A stretch of 64,000 nucleotides of DNA from Acridotheres tristis (lineage: Eukaryota; Chordata; Aves; Passeriformes; Sturnidae). The position numbers and the translations under genes are program-made. Positions within the stretch are counted from its first letter, which is position 1. Every line of letters begins with the position of its first letter. The stretch covers positions 8,408,501 to 8,472,500 of the forward strand of contig CM072891.1 in NCBI GenBank assembly GCA_037013685.1, given 5' to 3'. Below, in pieces: positions 26,316 through 38,517 of the stretch. The notes under the pieces were generated by a model, which was not told the DNA's origin, searched no databases, and saw only the letters and a program-made list of their open reading frames with translations.

Positions 26316-28449
26316 TGCTCATCACCTGTGCCAAGCTAGGAAGTTCCAGGGGATCTAGTGCAAGTACAACCAATTCCTTCAGATCCTTTAAGTCCCTGTG
26401 TTTTCATGGCTTAGCATAACTCCAAAATGTGCTTCAAACTCAAAGAAATATGGGGGAACTTAATTTTCCTTTCTCTTCTAGCACAGCAGTCACAAAATTA
26501 GCAATATTATATAGCAATGTTGTATTGGACTGAAGTTACCTTTTTTTATACTCAGCAGACAGTTTAGGAGACAGATTGCCAGCATGGCTGAGGAGCTCAT
26601 AAATCCAGATCACATTCATGGTAGATGTTATCTATGTTATTTGTTGAGTGCAAATGATAAACAGTGGTTCATCAGCCTTTTTAAAGTGAAGTTTAATTTT
26701 TGTGAACAGTAGCACACTTGAAAAATATTTTTACAACTATGAAATGGGTTGTACCTTTTTTATTAGGTATCTGCCGTGTGACCATACAGCTATTCTAATA
26801 AATTTTGGAATAAATAAATTTTCCAAAAAGCCCCTTTTTTGGGGCCTGACCTGGCCTTAGCTTGGCAACTTGCCACTTAAAGACACTCCTTGGTTCAATA
26901 ATTCTCAGCTTTGTGTGAACATCTTCCTCCGAGTATTTAACCATGCCCAGGGTGGAAAAATAGAGTAACTGACCAGACCTTTACTGTGGTCCTAAAGACT
27001 CTATCCCTAAGCAGTACAGGTTATTAACTTAGCTGTTGCCATCTTCTCATGGAAGCGTAATCAAATTTTCTAACACAAATGAACAGATAAAAAGCACATC
27101 CAAAGTGAATCTAAATAATGGTCCTGGTTGGAGAGATACACAAATTCACAAGTGCTGTGTCATGTTTGAGGCTACCATGGGTGTTTTAACTCTTAGTTTA
27201 AAGTTGGAACTAATTAGTAGTGAGCAGCATGTATTTCCTTATGCTACCAGTAAGTGCAGAAGCATAAGTAACTGAGAGCAGGAAAAGTGTTGGTGCCTAT
27301 AAATGCTGTCACCTTCTGTGGCAGAGCTATTAGGTTAAATTTAATCTGCCCTCCAGTCACAGAAAACCAAAACATCCTTAATTAGTGCTTTGAATTTCAA
27401 GAGTGTCCTCTGGTAATGTAACATTGTATAGGACCTTTCAGATTGCATTTTAGAGGTAGATGTGGCTGTCTGAACAGTTTGGAATTATCTGTGCTTCATG
27501 CTTCCTGGTTGGCTACCTAGGCACATCATCTCTAGGAAGGTTCCTGGAAAGCAACTGCTCAGGTGAAATCGGTGCAGGTTGACTAACCACACCCTGTTTC
27601 TGAGCGTGGTTAAGACTGGGGATTTACTCTCTCCACTGCTCCTTGCCCTTTTTTTAATTTAGCATGCTCTGTGTATGAGCTGGTGTAAAGAGCTGGGTTT
27701 CCTGGGATCTCAGTGGTCTGCATGTGCAGGTGAGAAGATAGTAATCTTGTCAGTTCAAGAATTGCCTTTCAGACTCTTGTAGGTTGTAATTAATATTTTG
27801 GAAAATATTTTTAATGAACTAAATGTAAATATTAGCAAAGACTGCCTGCAAACAAGCATCTGAGAAAGGATTGGAGAATGTTCCTGATAGGAGGTTGAAT
27901 TTAACACTCAGGGAAGTAATCTCTGTAAAAATTACTTGACTTGCTAGACTATATATTTTTAAAGCAGCAGAATAGAGTCTATTTAACTTGGTAATGTATA
28001 AGTGGTGCTATCAGTTGTATGTACAGTGTTTTATGGGGCATAAAAGAGATAGGATATTTCCCAGCATATTCTATGCTATGAAATCTATAAATCCTTATTA
28101 TTTTTTTATTTCGTATTTTGAAATAAGAGAGGTATTGCATGTGGCAAAGTGCAGGACAAATTATGGAGAGGAGGTGAAAGGAGAAGAAGAAAGTTTATAG
28201 AACTAAGATGGTTGAAGTTAACACAACTCTCTTGCAATTCAGACAGTAGCACAGTTGACAGTGTTTGAAATTGTGTGCTTTTGAGAGCAAGGCTAAACTT
28301 TCCTTGGCCAGAAAGCCAGGTGTTGGAAACTGGGGACTGCTGAGTGCAGATTGCATATCGTAGAGTTTTTTGCCTTTCAGATGGAGATCGGTAGTGGCTG
28401 TTGAGTATGACTGGGTGGATAAACACTGTACTTTTGTATAGTAGTAGGC

Positions 28450-28471
28450 TGTGTGTATATATATATATATT
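28450..28471 (+). repeat. (TG)n(TA)n microsatellite
   Basis: GTGTGTATATATATATATAT is a short compound dinucleotide repeat in unique intron. Confidence 0.8.
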
Positions 28472-29130
28472 TGTATAGGCAGTATAACACTTTGGGATTT
28501 TTCTATGTATAAATTTAATCACAGGTTTTGGTAGTTCTGAGTTAAAACCCAGTTATTATACAAGAGAATCTTGGGTCCTCTGAGCCCTTGGTTTTTCCAG
28601 ACAGCCTGGATTAGAACATCTCCTTGCAGCTTTATTTATAACAAAGTACGAGAGAGGTAATTGAAATGCCTGACAAGTGAAGCGAGAGAATGGGGGACAT
28701 ACCTCACAGTTAAGTTTCACTATAAGTGACACTGCTTCTCCTTTTGGATCTAAATTACACACAGGCCACATAAAACTACTTCAGCTATTACAATATTCTA
28801 TTATAAATCACATAAGCAGACATGCTTTTGAATTCATCCAGTGTGCTTATAAATTAAGCCCAGAACCTACTTTTTTTTTTCCCTCCCCAAACCTATGTCC
28901 GTGCTTGACATAACAGATTATGGTCTCAAGTTTGTGGTCTAAAGATACAAGAGGGTTGTACTTTTCTTTCTCTGTGTAGACATTAGGAGAAAGAACTTCC
29001 CACTTCAGGGTTCCCAACCCTTTGAGTTCATCCTTTGTCTCCAGCAAATCAGAGAGTTGTGCAAATATGAATTGTGGCAAATTTGCTGTTTCTGCATCTA
29101 TGCTGAAAGCCTTGTTTTTCCCACTGATCC

Positions 29131-29157
29131 TTTTTTTTAATTTTTTTTTTTTTTCTT
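29131..29157 (+). repeat. T-rich tract
   Basis: Two T runs split by AA (about 8 and 15 bases), in unique intron. Confidence 0.7.
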
Positions 29158-30235
29158 GGAGAGGGGGAGGGCATAACCCAATTGCAGTTTCTGAGATCCA
29201 GCTGCATGCAGTGTGGTCTTGAGAGTGTTTTCCCGAGGTAATGTTCACTCCCTGCTAAAGTACCCTCACTGCTGACAACAGGTGTCAGCAGCAGATTATC
29301 CTTGTGGAGGAAACAGAGCTGGAGGGAATCACAGATTTTTGACAGAGATGACAGTAGGGAAACCAGCAAATACTTTAACTCCTAATGTGAAATCTATGAA
29401 AGCTAATGCTTCTGGAATCCACATCTCAAGGTTAGTGGCGCTCAAGAAAATAGGGAGAAGAGCAACTCAAACAATAAAGCACGTAAAGCCAGCTGTGTTG
29501 CAAATTGATGCTGAATCGTCTGAGAGTCCTCAGTTTGGAGAGAAGGCTGAAAGAGGGTTGGTCATGTTTGATGAAGCTGTGCAGGCAGTGGATTAAATGA
29601 GTGCAGAGTTACTATTAGGATCCAACTCTCTGTTTTTTTCATGTGGTTCTGCTTTCATGTGCCTTTATTACTCTGGATTATCTATTAGTGCTTGCATCCT
29701 CAGGAGGAACAGACACAGATGCACTTGTTTTTAAGAAGTGTATGTGAAACTTCCCTCTGGACACTTAAACAGGAAAGAAATGGTGTGTTGAGTGAATTTA
29801 ACTTGAGAAGCCAATAGCTCTCTCCCACAGAATGTGTTACTAAAAGAAAAAAAGGATTTTCAAGTTTCCTGAAGTCTTTCGAGTGTGTTCACTTTTCAAC
29901 AAAGTCCTTGTTGTCCGTTTTAAATAAATTACACAATCCTAGCAGTGCAGGAGTTTTTTAATCAGTTGACATTGTAATTGTCTTAGGGTAATCTGTTTTC
30001 ACATGCAAATTCAGTTCAAGATGCTGAAAAGGGATTCATGTAGGCTGCCAGAAAATGCATGGGAAACACACTGTAGCTTTTCCAAAACACTTAAGCAGAA
30101 GAAATTCTCAGGCAGTGGGGGAAAAACTCCCACTTGCAAGATTTTTGTGCCAGAAAAATCTGTATCAAGGGCAACTACCCCACCCCCAAACCAATATATA
30201 CAGTGAGAAAATGGTACAAATGTGCTACCAAAAAG

Positions 30236-30252
30236 TTATATATATATATATA
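30236..30252 (+). repeat. (TA)n microsatellite
   Basis: About eight TA units, followed by a short A run (30253-30257). Confidence 0.75.
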
Positions 30253-33200
30253 AAAAATTAAGACAGCAAAGTTGTAGATTGCATCCTTACATATCTTTCT
30301 TCCTTTCAGGTGTTCTTTATTATTGTGCATACTGTGAACATTAGATTATGTGGTGTAATAGAAGACAAGCATCATGTGAATGAAGCAGTAAAGTTGGAAA
30401 ATGTAAATTGGCTAGCTTAGGCTGTACAAACATAATACATTGAATGTATTTGTCCTTTAAAAATTATTTTAAGAAAGGCAATGTATGTAGTCTGAAAGGT
30501 CCATATATCCATGATAGACCATGAGGTAATGAAGAATGGTGTGTTGTAGCAAAAGCAGGTGTGGTGCAGCCAAAAACCTGGGAGCTCTCAACGCTGTGTG
30601 TTCCTATGAGTGACATTGCAGGGAGGCAGCCCAAGTGTGTGGCATTTGGGTTCCCTCTACTGGTTCAACTTAAGGCCCTGTCCATTAGCTTGTGTGGTGG
30701 GATGGTATTCATGGAAAAATCCTGAATTACTTTCCTTTGTGGTTACATTTTAGGATCTTATGTAGTTAGCACATCTGCAAACCACCCCTCTTTGAAAGGT
30801 CTGTTAATGTACATCTACTCCCCAAATAAGCCACTCAGTAAACTTAAATGCACTGCTTAATAGGAGTGGTGAAGGTAAATGCTTCCATGCTTTTCTGAAT
30901 GAAGATCTTACTGATGACTTTGTCACTGGGAAGTTAAACAGGCAGTACTTGACACTTCACAAACCATTACCTTAAATTTGTCACCATCTGTAATGTCATT
31001 GTCTGTACAGCCATGAAAGTGGCACTGTCAGACATAATGTGAAAGCAATAACAGCATTTTTGGAAGGCTTCATGAGTGAACTGTAGAAGTAAGGGAAGAC
31101 ACTGGTTTAAAAGCAGAATTAAAACTCCAAAACTAACTTTCTTGCTAGCTTTTCTCATACCTGTGGGCAGGTGATTCCCTCTTCCTCCAGCTTAATGAAC
31201 TGGTTTGAGTGCTGGAAGGCATCCCTAAAGTATGAAACAGCATGAAACTATCAGCTATAACATTAGTGTGTTACAAGGGGCAGTTGGAGCAAGGATAATA
31301 GTTGCTCTATCATGTCCATACCTTTAAGCATGCTCTTTTGCAGTTAGTGAAAGAAGTCCTTAAAAAAAAAAAAATCCCTCAAGTCTGAGTACCAAATAGA
31401 ATTACTACATTCACAGTCACCTAGTTCTTGCACTTTTGTCCAGACATGTGTATTGATCAGTGTTTTAGAGAGTGTAGGAGTGGGTAGATTTCTGGTGAGC
31501 CTCTGCACCAATGCTTTGAGTTTCTTGCATTTTGTGTTTTACTGCATGAAAGAGAGAATCTGATCCTTTTATCCCCTCTGGCCTCTGCACTTCTCTTTCT
31601 TCCCTTGCAGGAAATAGGTGAAAAAGTGCTCTGGGCCCCATTGTCACTTACACAGTTGCTCAGATTCTAGAAGAATTATATTGAATAACACATTGGCATA
31701 TTTATGACTGAATCTCCAGTTCTGAAAACTCTCAGCTCCTTTTTAGAGCTGATCTGGAGAACAGTGGCATTGCTTCCAAGCTGTGCTTTGCTGTGTTCAC
31801 CTGAAACAAGCACCATTTCTGCCAAAAGGTTCCTACTCCTCAGTTAAGTGTTGGCAACTCAAAAACAGCTGCTAATTCCTTGTGGCTCCTGCTATAGCTG
31901 TAAATGTTTTCCCATTGTTCACCGTACTGTGAGCAACCTAGTGCATAATTCCATTGGAAAGTCTCTAAAATGATATATTCCCTACATAGAATCTTTCCAG
32001 ACATTTGCTTCCTAGTGTGCATTTGGTCCTTAGTCCTAACAGTCTTAACTCCACATCCCACAAAGTCAGAGCAGGATTTTGTGGAGACTACAAAGACCTG
32101 TGAAACGTGAACAGCATGCAATTTGGAGACAGAGAAGCTAATTTTTTTGGTTGGTTCTTAAGTAGACCAGAGCCTGTTCTCCCTGAAGAACTGCACAGTG
32201 CAGAAGTTGTGTGTCTCTCCCTCAGGCTCTCTTTTCATGATGCCTTTCATGGGGTCATCCATCACCTGGGAACTGGAAGATCTCCTCTGTGTAACAGCAG
32301 TGCTATTCTTGCTGCTGATACCTCTAAACCTAAAGCAGGACTAATGGGAAGAAAATGGTACAGGTAGACCAGCTGCCAGATGGAAAATTATTTGCTGCAA
32401 TTGCACAGAAGGAAGAAATGGCCATTACTTTTGGATTGCCTGATTTTTGATATGAGAAACATATTTGTAATCTGCCTCCTCAAAATGGTGATGCAATGAG
32501 AATAAAAGGCAGTTTCTGAATTCTCTTCTTATGTCAAATTTTACGTGATATTTTGAAATTACTTATTCATTTTAAAGAGCTAGAAAATGTTCTAGAGTTA
32601 TTTGAGGGGATCATACAGGAGGCAAACCCAGCAAAATAATTAAGTTATTCAGTCGTAAAGATCTTAAAAGCTTCTATTTTAGGGAAAAAAAGGCATGATA
32701 GAGCTTGGTCTTCTGTGGAATTGAAGTTCAGAAGTGCTTGGATTTATTGCTGCTTCAGGTTTGTCTGAATCTGAACTTATCCTACCAGGTACTTCTAATG
32801 AGAATGGTGCATATTGTGTGAGGAGCTTGCTCTGGTAGGTACTTCTTAAAAAATTTTGAGCTCCAGATGAAAAATACATAGATTCAAAGCATAGTAACTC
32901 ATATAAAAATCAATTTTTAAAATATGGCAGTTCTGTTTGTAAAAATTCTCAGTAGTTGTGCAAGTTTCCCTAAAAAATCTAAATGGAAAAAACCATTGAT
33001 GGAAAGTTTTCTCTGAAGTGCATTTATGAGAAGATATGGCTTCGATAAAAGAAACTTCCTTCTGCTGAGGGGTGACAATAGTAAAAAGAATGACCTAATT
33101 TCAGCAACTCAGAAGAAAACGCCTTAATGTCAGCTGTCCCCAAGAGATGTGATCTCAGAGCTTTGACAGGAATTCTTACAAGTGCACTCTCTCTAGAAAG

Positions 33201-35398
33201 TAAAAAACCGTAATGTTTCTGTTCCAGGTTTCAGTGCTGGCAGACTTAAAAATGTTCTCTGCTCTCTTGGACTCTGCTTAGCTGACAGTTCTGTGCTTTT
33301 TTCTTTTCAGAACAAGTGTCTGGATTATCTACACAGACAAAAAGCAATAAAAATCTTATGCTATGATATTAACTCTTTGTACCCACCATGGGAAACCACC
33401 CGGTTTTAATCAGGATATGAGCAAAAGTCAGGTATCCATGAGGTCTCTTTTCCCCATACTTTCTCATATGAGTGAATGGAAAGGGACTGGAGAATAGCAT
33501 AAATTTGCCATCCACCGTGAAAATCCTCTAAGCTAATTTGATAAATTAATCCTGTTTTTTCTAGGAATTTCATCCCTGGTCTTAACTTAGATTTATCCAT
33601 GCAAACCTTATGACAGTTTGTACAACGTGGTGCTAATAAACAGTCTGGAACAACTCTATCCAGTGCATATTTTACACTGTGCGTGGTTTTGGTGAGACTC
33701 TTTTTTCTTTAAAACCAAAATTATAATGTGACAAGTTGGCTGGCAATATAGGAAATAACTGGATAGTTAAACAATGTTGGCATTGAAGTCTTGATCTTAA
33801 AGTTTTAGATTACTGTGAAAATGATGGAATATTTTTATTGTGGTTAAAATAAGAACTCCTGGCCATCTGTGCAGTGATATTATCATAAAGAAACAGGTAT
33901 ATTTTTCTGCTCCACTTCTGTCATATATTATTCATATTATGTTTGAGAAGTAAAAGTCATTCTTCAGGGGATGCTTCCCATATAAATTTTATCTGTTAAC
34001 TATTATGAAAATCTGATAAGTTTTCATTGTTTTTTCATGTTTGTTCATTTAGCAGAGGAGGATATTTTGTTAATTGTGCCATAGCTACAATCAATCTTTT
34101 AACAGGAGGTGAAGCAAAACCTGCATGTAAATAGTTTTAATCAACAGACTGTGATTGAACTCAGGTTACGTGAATGTTAAAAATAGAGAAGGCACAAACT
34201 AAAACATTTTTTATCATGTTTCTCTAAGTATTTCATAGAACTTCAGCTTTTCCCATCAATTGCTTTTTACTAAAAATGAAGCAAATAGAAGTGATTAAAA
34301 AGTTCTGATAGTTCTTTTGTGCAGATTAGTGCCCTACATATGGTTTGACGCAGTTTGATTTGGCCATATTTGTAACATCTGTTTCTCCTCCTGTTTTGGA
34401 GAAAGATAAGAATAACTGTTCATAAAACACTATGGGCAAGAAGCACTTTCTATGTCCTCTAGGCAGTCATATTGTGCCTTGAAGCATGATTAACCTGTCA
34501 CATTGTATAAGATTGCATAGCTGCAAATTTTATTGAATAGTGGTGATTGCTATCTTTAGTGCCTGAATGCAGCTTAATATCTCTTACCTAGTGACTTGAA
34601 GAACTGCTAAGTCCTGGTGTTGTGGTGTTGTAGAGACACAACTGTGATGTTTTGAACATGCATAGCAGCTTTTGGGTCTTCTATTGGAGCTTGGGGAAAA
34701 TGTAAAACCTTGTGCAAGACTGACACAAGCTTTGTCTTTTGGTGAGTTTGTGTTTGTCATATTTGTTCCTTACTGGTCAGTGCTTCCTAGCAGTTAGTAA
34801 TAGAGAACAGCACTTCAGTCTAGGCTGTGGGGATTGACATGGCTGACTTGTTCTCATCATCCCCTGCTGCTATCTAGCCCTGTTTCCTTTCCTCCTCTCT
34901 CTCAAGTTTTGAGTGCTGTGTGCCCAAATCTGTTGAACAATTACAGATTTCTAGGAAGCTCTGTATCCTTCTGTTCTGGGTGTCCCGATTTCAAAGGATA
35001 CCTCCACCTATTGCTGGGATTGACACCTCTGTCAGTTGATTGTTTATGGATGGAATGGGTCTGTACATGAGACGTGTGAGCCTGGCTGGAGCATTCACCC
35101 TGTGTTCAAAGCTGGTATCACCTGCACAGGACAGCACAGCCCCAGCAGCTCTGTGCCCCAGCTTTGGAGATCCTACTGCTGACTGGGAAATAGTGCAAAT
35201 TGTTTCCTAAGCTCCAGTAGGTTCATATGGGCATGGAAATACTTTTCCGTTAGCAGAAAAAGAGTAGATGATGCCTTTCCTACATGGAAACAGAGCACAG
35301 GAAGAGAAAACCACAAGGGCAACTTCAAAGCAGTTTGCTTTCCTTGTTTCTTCTGTAGGGAGTGGTGGGCAATAAGTAGTAGTGGCCTGTTCGTTTGA

Positions 35399-35421
35399 TT
35401 TTTTTTTTTTTTTTTTTTTTT
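35399..35421 (+). repeat. Poly-T tract of 23 bases
   Basis: This is the longest mononucleotide run in the window. It could be the reversed A-tail of an old retroposed sequence on the minus strand. However, no recognisable gene or polyadenylation signal lies in the flanking DNA at 35422-35600, so I call it only a homopolymer. Confidence 0.8.
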
Positions 35422-38400
35422 AGACATCTGGGGGATGGGTTCCTGGTCTGATACTATGATAAATTACCAGGATCATCTGGCAAGCTGTCAGCATACTAAC
35501 TACTTCCAGTGCAGATGTGAGTTGCAGGAAGGGAAGAATACTGGAAAACTACAGAAAAATGTGAACAAACACCAAGCATATATTACTTTATAGAGTTAAG
35601 CTATACCTGAAGGTCATTCAGCTCAAGTAATCTTAGAGGTTGCTAGTGAGTATAGTGTATGGTCTGTCTTAGTCTGATGTGTGTTACAATTATCCTGTTG
35701 TAGATAGGGCTCTTTGCAATCTTATTGTCAAGGTGTCAGAGAAAGAGCACCCAAATCAGGTTAAATTAAGTGATGGCTATGCTGTAATCACCACTGAGGT
35801 AAAGGTGATGGACACTGACTAGGTTGCAGTGCCATAAGTATCATACCACAAATTGCTACAATGCCCAAATTCTTCTCTGAGCCTGTATAGCACTGCAAAA
35901 TACTAACTAAAGCATTAGCTTGGTTTTCATTAGTAGTATCTAAATATTTATTCTTAGGTGAATTGTACTGGCAAGACAGAGTTTGTGCTTCCAAATGCTT
36001 ATCTTTGTGGAATATGCCTGGTAGGCAGGCACATACGCTTAGAGAAGAGTTAACAGATGCTGTGGATGCTGGAGAAAATGCATTTATAGTGAAGTCCTTC
36101 TTTACTGTAATTACAGCTAGGATGGCAATCTCCAGGAAGGTCTTAAATTGGGTCAGTAGCTAAAAAGGCTTGAGAAGAGACATTGATGACAGCGAGTGGT
36201 ACATATACAGGAAATAAATGGCAGCGTGGTGCTGGGTGTGATAGGCTTTTAAATATTGTAAGGGTGCCATTAACATGTAAGTAATAATACATTAGAGAAA
36301 ATATGGTTATCATGAGATGATGAATAATTCTCAGATGCCTTAAGAGGCATTAGACTCAGAGGACTACTTCTAATCCTATGGGATTGAATACTCTGTAGTA
36401 GCTGTATTCCCTGGAATCATCTTGTACAGTAGCTATTAAAAATATCTTAGTTATTATTACTTGAAGAAGCTATGCAGCTGAGTGCCATCATCACTAGAAG
36501 TCTGCTGGTATAAGCTTTTCAGACATTTGCTTGTCCTCCCATCACCCCCTGCTAGGATTTTGCAGAGCCAAGCTGAATCCTGGTCTGTGGTTAAAAAGTG
36601 AACAAAAATCTTGTGTCAGATATTCACGTTCATGTGTGGGGCAGAGCAAAGCTGTTGCTTCAGATGCATACTGCACAGTAACTGTGGGACTGGAGTTACT
36701 AAAATAGGTCGAGTTTTTCGGCTGGAGTTAAAATAGATTGACAAGTAATCTATTTTGAAGGTGAGGAAGAGTCACCTGCCTTGGGGCTGCCTTTCAGGGA
36801 AAGAAGATTTTTGTTAGAAGCAGAAATTCGGAGGAGCCAAGGCAGATAGGATCCCATCAGATAAGCCCCTGGGACTGAGCACTGTTTGCTTGCCAGAGAT
36901 CAAAAAATTTAAGTGCTCTGCATTTTCAGGCAGCTTGCCTCCCCTGTGACACATGGGAACAAAGGAAGTCTCAGCAGCTCTGTTAATGTGTTTGAGCGTT
37001 TTTCTGGACTGATAGTTTGGTATCTGGGCCCACACGAAACCTCCAGCTCCTACTGACCTTTACCTTGTTAAGAGCCTGGCCTCTCACCTTTGTTCCCAGG
37101 CTGTCTGCAGCCTTGCCAGAAGTCATGGAGTCGTGGGATCCCGGGGCAGCCTTTACCTTCTTTGCCACTGCCTGCCTCACTCTCATCACACCCTTTTCAT
37201 TTGGTTACTTCCCAGTGAGATCTTTTCTTCTATTTACTGCTGATGTGTGTTTGGGGCTCATTAATAAATGTGAATTTTCCATATCAGTAGAAAAGGTCTC
37301 TCAGTGATCATGGAGAATAATATAGATCAGGGAGGAGCATGCTGTGCAGAACAGCTTGGGCCTCTGCTGCACCTTTCCCTGCACTTCCTCTCATGTTTTT
37401 TGTTTTTAATTTAGGTGCAGTAGTTAAAGGATGATAATAATATATATCCTAATACCTTTCTGATGCCTCTTGCAGCATCTGAAACTGCAGGTTTTGCAAA
37501 TGCTAGTCACCCTGAATGACCCTGGAGAGGGTTGTTTACACTGTTTGAATAAACTCGGTGACACGGATACTGTTCCATGTAAGTTGCATTTGATGTTATT
37601 CATGGAAATGTGACTAAGAACTCCATGTCAGACACAATGTAGGCAGCCTATGTGCAAGGTTTCCTTCATAGCCTTGGCAATGCATCTTAATCCTGATTTT
37701 TAGGAAGTTCCTGTGCAATTTCAGCCTTGGACCTCCTCCCCATCCTGGCCATTACCAGGCACGTAAACATGCATACATGTACACGGCTCTGGTAGTGTGC
37801 CTCTTTTGTACCACATTTTTATTCCAGCCCAAGGCTTCCAAATTGATCTGCCAACATATCTTGGATCTGATCTGCAGCACAGCTTATTGCTGTTCATAAA
37901 CCACTGCTGATGTTCAAGTCCCCAGTGCTGTGGCAGAGGTCACAACATAGATTAACGTGGGGAGGAAAAGGGTTTTATTAGCCTAAATTACTTTGAATGT
38001 ACACTTATTTCTTAAAGTAACAAAATTTTAATCAAGAATGGCAGGGCACTGCTCTTGGGGTGAGAGGTGTCCAGGAAAAATGCCATGTTGGAATTTATGC
38101 TGATAACAAAATGAAGCAGGGGCGCCCTCCTTAAACTGTGTGCTCACACGTTTGTTATTTATGATGAGTGACCGTAGCACAGAAAATGGAGAAGGGTAAT
38201 GTTGATCATTTATAGTGATGAAAGATCAGTGATTAAAACAGTGCCAAGGAGAGAGGAAGTGCTGCTGAGCAATGAGTAAATTTGGTGTGATTTTTGTTTT
38301 GTGCTTTGAAACCTTGAGAAATGACTGTTATGTACGTATGCATGGTCCAGTTCTTCTAACTGGAGGACAGAGGAAATCTTGGCAGAACCTGGCTTTCATC

Positions 38401-38488
38401 TGCATGGTGAAAGGAAGTATGGGCTGGCTTTGGGCTTTCCAGGTCTTGTTGAGAGACACTGGGTAAAATTCTAGCAGAGAACAAGAAC

Positions 38489-38517
38489 TTGATTTTGATT
38501 TGATTTGATTTGATTTG
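38489..38517 (+). repeat. (TTTGA)n pentanucleotide microsatellite
   Basis: Four to five perfect tandem copies of the five-base unit TTTGA follow one copy with an extra T. Pentanucleotide repeats of this length can vary between individuals. Confidence 0.85.

Larger units (their letters stand above)
20511..38488. other. Unique intronic DNA, repeat-poor
   Basis: No gene or known mobile element was recognised. The stretch holds the microsatellites, poly-T tracts and the enhancer-like segment listed separately. Reading frames of up to 138 codons occur on both strands without domain signatures. Confidence 0.65.

Noticed and set aside
28106..28522. 138-codon minus-strand open frame
   Set aside because: It reads across a TA/TG microsatellite and has no domain signature, so it looks like chance.
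31840..32121. 93-codon minus-strand frame considered as a transposase remnant
   Set aside because: No catalytic triad, zinc finger or terminal inverted repeats could be found.
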